Assembly: GCA_013002885.1 (NCBI GenBank)
Contig: JABDLS010000097.1
Span: forward strand, 1-44,852
Length of the DNA stretch: 44,852 bases
Direction of reading: 5' to 3'
Source: Gemmatimonadota bacterium
GTDB taxonomy: Bacteria > Gemmatimonadota > Gemmatimonadetes > Longimicrobiales > Gaopeijiaceae
The position numbers were made by a program, and so were the translations under genes. This document shows, in pieces, positions 43,001-44,852 of this stretch (position 1 is its first letter; every line of letters begins with the position of its first letter). A model generated the notes under the pieces. That model searched no databases. It worked only from the letters and a program-made list of their open reading frames with translations, and was not told the DNA's origin.

Positions 43001-44852
43001 CCGGCGGACTACGACGGCACCGGCGGCACCTTGAACTTCGCCGGCACGCCTGGGGAGATCGAGCAGTTCAGCGTCTCGACGGTGAACGACGCCATCGTCG
43101 AGGGCAACGAGACGTTCAGCCTGAGCCTGAGTGCGTCCAACCCGGCGGTCGACGACACCGATACCGCCACAGGTACCATAAACAACAACGACGCGTCGGC
43201 CGTGACGGTGAACAATGCCACGGTCACGGAGGGTGGTGACCTCGCCTTCAACGTGACCTTGAGCAACCCGGTCCAGGGTGGCCTGACCGTCGACGTGACG
43301 TTGTCGGGCGGTACGGCGACAGGAGGGCCCGCCCCGCTCGCTCCCCCTGAGGATTACAACAACGTCGTTGGGCAGCTGACGTTCGCCGGTACGGCCGGTG
43401 AGGTGGAGCTGTTCACCGTGGCCACCCTCGACGACGTCATCGTCGAGGGTGCCGAGAACTTCACCGTGAGCCTGAGCCCGTCGCACGCCTCCGTGACCGC
43501 CGGCAACACCGGCACCGGCACCATCAACGACAACGACAACGCCGCCGTGACCGTGGACAATGCCTCCGCCACCGAGGGTGGTGGACTCACGTTCACGGTA
43601 AGTCTGGACAACGCCGTGGCGGGTGGCTTCACCGTGAACGTGACACTGACCGACGGTTCGGCCACCGGTGGGGCGGCGCCGTTGGCGGTCCCCGAGGACT
43701 ATGACAACGTCGTCGTCCCGCTCACCTTCGCCGGGACCGCCGGCGAGACCGAGCAGTTCACCGTGGCGACGCTCGACGACGCCGTCTTCGAGGGCACGGA
43801 GACGTTCACGGTGGGTCTCAGCGCGTCGAACGGGGCAGTGGGCGACTCCGACGGTGGGTCCGGGACGATCCTGGACAACGACGGACAGCCGACGGTCACG
43901 CTGATCGCTAGCCCGACGAGCCTGGCGGAGAACGGATCAGCCAACCCATCGGTGGTGACGGCGACGCTCTCGAATCCCTCGAGCCAGGCGGTCACTGTGG
44001 ACCTGGGCTTCAGCGGCACGGCGTCGCTGACGGACGATTACACGCGTACCGGGACGCAGATCGTGATTCCGGCCGGCGGCTTGAGTCGCAACCGTGAGGT
44101 GTGGGCGGTGCAGGACAACCTGGACGAGCCCGACGAGACGGTAATCGTCGATATCACGAACGTTACGAACGCCACCGAGCAGGGCACGCAACAGCAGACG
44201 ATCACCATCGTGGACGATGACCCGGCTCCCTCGGTGACGCTTAGCGCGACGCCGCTGTCGCTGGACGAGGACGGATCAGACAACCCCTCGGTGGTTACGG
44301 CGACTTTGTCGAGCCCCTCGACGCAGCCGGTGACGGTCTCGTTGGGCTTCACCGGCACGGCCACGTTGACGACGGACTACACGCGATCGGGTGCGTCGAT
44401 CGTGATCCCTGCGCTCTCGACGAGCGGCACGATCACAATCGACGCGGTAGACGACAGCGGCGCCCCTGAGTCGGAGCTGGACGAGACGGTCATCGTCGAC
44501 ATCACCGGCGTGACCAACGGCACGGAGTCGGGAACCCAGCAGACGACCATCACCATCGTCGATGACGACCTGCCGACCGTGACACTGAGCGCGACACCGT
44601 CGAGCCTGAACGAGAACGGGTCGAACAGTCCGTCGGTGGTTACGGCGACACTGTCGAACCCCACGACGCAGCCGGTGACGGTGTCCCTGGGCTTCACGGG
44701 CACTGCCACGCTGACGACTGACTACACGCGATCGGGGACGTCGATCGTGATACCGGCGCTGTCGACGACGGGTACGGTCAATGTCAACGCGGTGCAGGAC
44801 GCGGTCTTCGAGCCGGGGAACGAGACGGTGATCGTCGACATCACGGGCGTGA
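40079..44852 (+). CDS. Giant repeat adhesin-like lipoprotein, 3' end cut by window edge
   Basis: At least 1591 residues, open at the right edge. A hydrophobic N-terminus ends in lipobox-like LLIQACTN (Cys near 41). A Big_2 Ig-like domain spans about 50-135 and a BACON-like domain about 138-240. Then come six about-115-residue repeats of one type (40802-42862), three Calx-beta domains (42863-43882) and at least three repeats of a further Calx-beta-like type (43883 onward). Each repeat ends in Asp-rich turns such as DDD or DND that are typical Ca2+ ligands. The architecture matches long surface adhesins or matrix proteins stiffened by calcium. No C-terminal sorting signal can be seen because the gene is incomplete. 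It is coupled to the TPR gene (3-nt gap). Long antisense frames across it are composition artefacts. Confidence 0.9.
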   Translation, partial: MIRRRAQRSRRTGSRLRSVPNPTLLGLVAVLGAVLLIQACTNRDIVSVIVTAVSVTPPAGSMVEGDTLRFRAIVTDDRGGSLNGVPVEWSVTDSSVISVDANGLVTALSRGAARVRAEFRGEVGEATVEVFLAPRIALDPAALAFFGGVDGAPIPPQVVAVTNAGGDRLEGLAVEIRYGAGQPTDWLEAVFASQTANTTLTVTAISASLIAGQYSAELVITSTTDRVANNGVILPVTLSLSDFAVVESDGTTEVTEAGSTDDFTVALAKQPDSDVVLFVTSADVGEVTAFPAGLTFTPDDWDVPQAVTVTGVDDLVDDGDVQTSIVISVDDANSDDAFDPTPDFNVVVTTLDDDTAGMVVTQTNGSTLVTEAGVTDTLSVVLESEPASLVVINVITQDAGEASVSPDQLTFDATNWTVPQVVTVTGVDDFVIDGDVQTDVVVEVDTLATTGPYTAVPSQTVNVTTVDDDTGALVLSRDSAAVDETGTTDSITVTLSVMPDSAVTLAVASADIGEVTALPDTITIQPAEWNVGKVVTFTGVDDLVSDGPQVATVTVSVVAAASDGDFDAAPAATVDVTNADNDSPGFLITETDGGTTVSESGTTDDFQVVLNTQPQAGTVVALDVVSPAVAEVTVSPGTIQFDESTWNTPVTVTVTGVDDGEDDGDEVTEVAVSIGGATTDPDYSSVPAQAVSVTTIDTKLVITEIGGGTTVVSEFGTTDFFDVSLSHAPSSDVVVSVVSDDTGEATVDRSQLTFTPDNWSTAQAITVTGVDDLIDDGDVVTDVRLTVLNVSSDPIFHDVADTVEVTTTDNDGAGINVVEIGGTVVSEGGGGTTDQFDVSLTARPAPGTSVVLDVSSGDTGEVTVDKAQLSFTPGNWNSPQTVTATGVPDNTVDGDQNTDITLSVNLAGTSDPAYTSVSDRLVGATTLDVDVATLTVANAFATEGGNVVFSVSLSDGVEGGLSVDVTLTDGTAVAPADYDGTGGTLNFAGTPGEIEQFSVSTVNDAIVEGNETFSLSLSASNPAVDDTDTATGTINNNDASAVTVNNATVTEGGDLAFNVTLSNPVQGGLTVDVTLSGGTATGGPAPLAPPEDYNNVVGQLTFAGTAGEVELFTVATLDDVIVEGAENFTVSLSPSHASVTAGNTGTGTINDNDNAAVTVDNASATEGGGLTFTVSLDNAVAGGFTVNVTLTDGSATGGAAPLAVPEDYDNVVVPLTFAGTAGETEQFTVATLDDAVFEGTETFTVGLSASNGAVGDSDGGSGTILDNDGQPTVTLIASPTSLAENGSANPSVVTATLSNPSSQAVTVDLGFSGTASLTDDYTRTGTQIVIPAGGLSRNREVWAVQDNLDEPDETVIVDITNVTNATEQGTQQQTITIVDDDPAPSVTLSATPLSLDEDGSDNPSVVTATLSSPSTQPVTVSLGFTGTATLTTDYTRSGASIVIPALSTSGTITIDAVDDSGAPESELDETVIVDITGVTNGTESGTQQTTITIVDDDLPTVTLSATPSSLNENGSNSPSVVTATLSNPTTQPVTVSLGFTGTATLTTDYTRSGTSIVIPALSTTGTVNVNAVQDAVFEPGNETVIVDITGV
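40802..42862 (+). repeat. Six about-115-residue tandem repeats (family A)
   Basis: Units start at 40802, 41141, 41486, 41825, 42170 and 42512 (339-351 nt each). Shared pattern: a start like VTEAGTTDDF.V.L, then GE.TV.P..LTF...W..PQ.VTVTGVDD..DDGD, ending V.VTT.DND. The consensus VTVTGVDD is nearly invariant. Related to Calx-beta-like Ca2+-binding beta sandwiches. Nucleotide divergence suggests older duplications than family C. Confidence 0.85.
42863..43882 (+). repeat. Three Calx-beta repeats (family B)
   Basis: Units start at 42863, 43193 and 43538 (330-345 nt). Shared pattern: A.ATEGG.L.F.VSL...V.GG.TV.VTL, then DYDN, LTFAGTAGE..QFTV.T.DDA..EG.E.F.V.LS, ending GTI.DND. The ATEGG start and the acidic turns are classic Calx-beta features. 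Confidence 0.87.
43883..44852 (+). repeat. Three or more highly similar repeats (family C), last one truncated
   Basis: Units start at 43883, 44222 and 44570. Each opens with a P.VTL.A.P.SL.E.GS..PSVVTATLS motif and closes with a TIVDDD motif. The second and third units are similar at DNA level over most of their length, so this part of the gene has expanded recently and is prone to recombination or assembly collapse. Confidence 0.87.

Noticed and set aside
40877-43486. Long antisense frames (up to 869 codons) across the adhesin
   Set aside because: They are a by-product of GC-rich repeated codons in the sense strand; the predicted proteins are Val/Thr/Ser- or Arg/His-rich with no domain, and the sense frame has clear Calx-beta repeats.

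Overview
This window is GC-rich, densely coded, chromosomal-looking DNA from a Gram-negative (diderm) bacterium. Outer-membrane features support this: a Wza-type polysaccharide export lipoprotein, several lipobox proteins and a TPR/adhesin pair. No rRNA, tRNA, transposase, phage or CRISPR sequence is visible. The phylum cannot be fixed from these genes; Gemmatimonadota or a similar high-GC environmental lineage is a weak guess. Almost the whole window is an extracellular polysaccharide locus, and three unrelated sulfotransferases suggest that the polymer is sulfated.

Layout. Positions 1-5.6 kb hold a GlpD-like FAD oxidoreductase (cut by the left edge) coupled to a PHP-like hydrolase, a UDP-sugar epimerase, a leucine-rich-repeat lipoprotein, and a coupled pair of membrane GT2 proteins of which the second has lost its catalytic motifs. 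Positions 5.7-13 kb are the initiation and control block: the lipid-linked sugar-phosphate transferase that starts the repeat unit, a soluble histidine kinase with a sigma-54-dependent (NtrC-type) response regulator, a Wzz/BY-kinase fusion for chain length, and a REC protein with a degenerate GGDEF domain. Positions 13.3-25.3 kb hold a GT39-type membrane protein and then a long leftward gene run: secreted lyase-like lipoprotein, methyltransferase, Wzy-type polymerase, GT4, ABC exporter, FAD amine-oxidase/desaturase-like protein and another GT4. Positions 25.7-36.6 kb carry an oxidoreductase-epimerase fusion, further GT4 and GT2 enzymes and the sulfotransferases. Positions 36.6-44.9 kb carry a membrane-tethered endonuclease/exonuclease/phosphatase protein, the Wza-like exporter, a TPR periplasmic protein and a very large repeat adhesin that runs off the right edge.

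Regulation. Three sequences fit the -24/-12 sigma-54 promoter (GG-N10-GC within TGGCAC-N5-TTGC). Each lies in an intergenic region, points at a gene and sits at a plausible distance: upstream of the initiating sugar transferase, of the lyase-methyltransferase-polymerase run, and of the TPR-adhesin pair. With the NtrC-type regulator encoded in the same locus, they suggest a self-contained sigma-54 exopolysaccharide regulon. The third promoter is followed by a leader with a strong intrinsic terminator ending 13 nt before the TPR start codon, plus an upstream segment able to pair with the terminator's 5' arm. That is the layout of a transcription attenuator and is the most interesting signal in the window.

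How the genes fit together (inference): the sugar-phosphate transferase loads undecaprenyl phosphate; GT2/GT4 enzymes extend the unit; epimerase and oxidoreductase proteins supply sugars; sulfotransferases and a methyltransferase decorate; the Wzy-like polymerase and Wzz/BY-kinase polymerise; the Wza-like protein exports; the secreted lyase-like lipoprotein, TPR protein and adhesin act at the surface. No Wzx flippase or exosortase is seen here; the ABC exporter might do the transfer step, or the flippase may lie outside.
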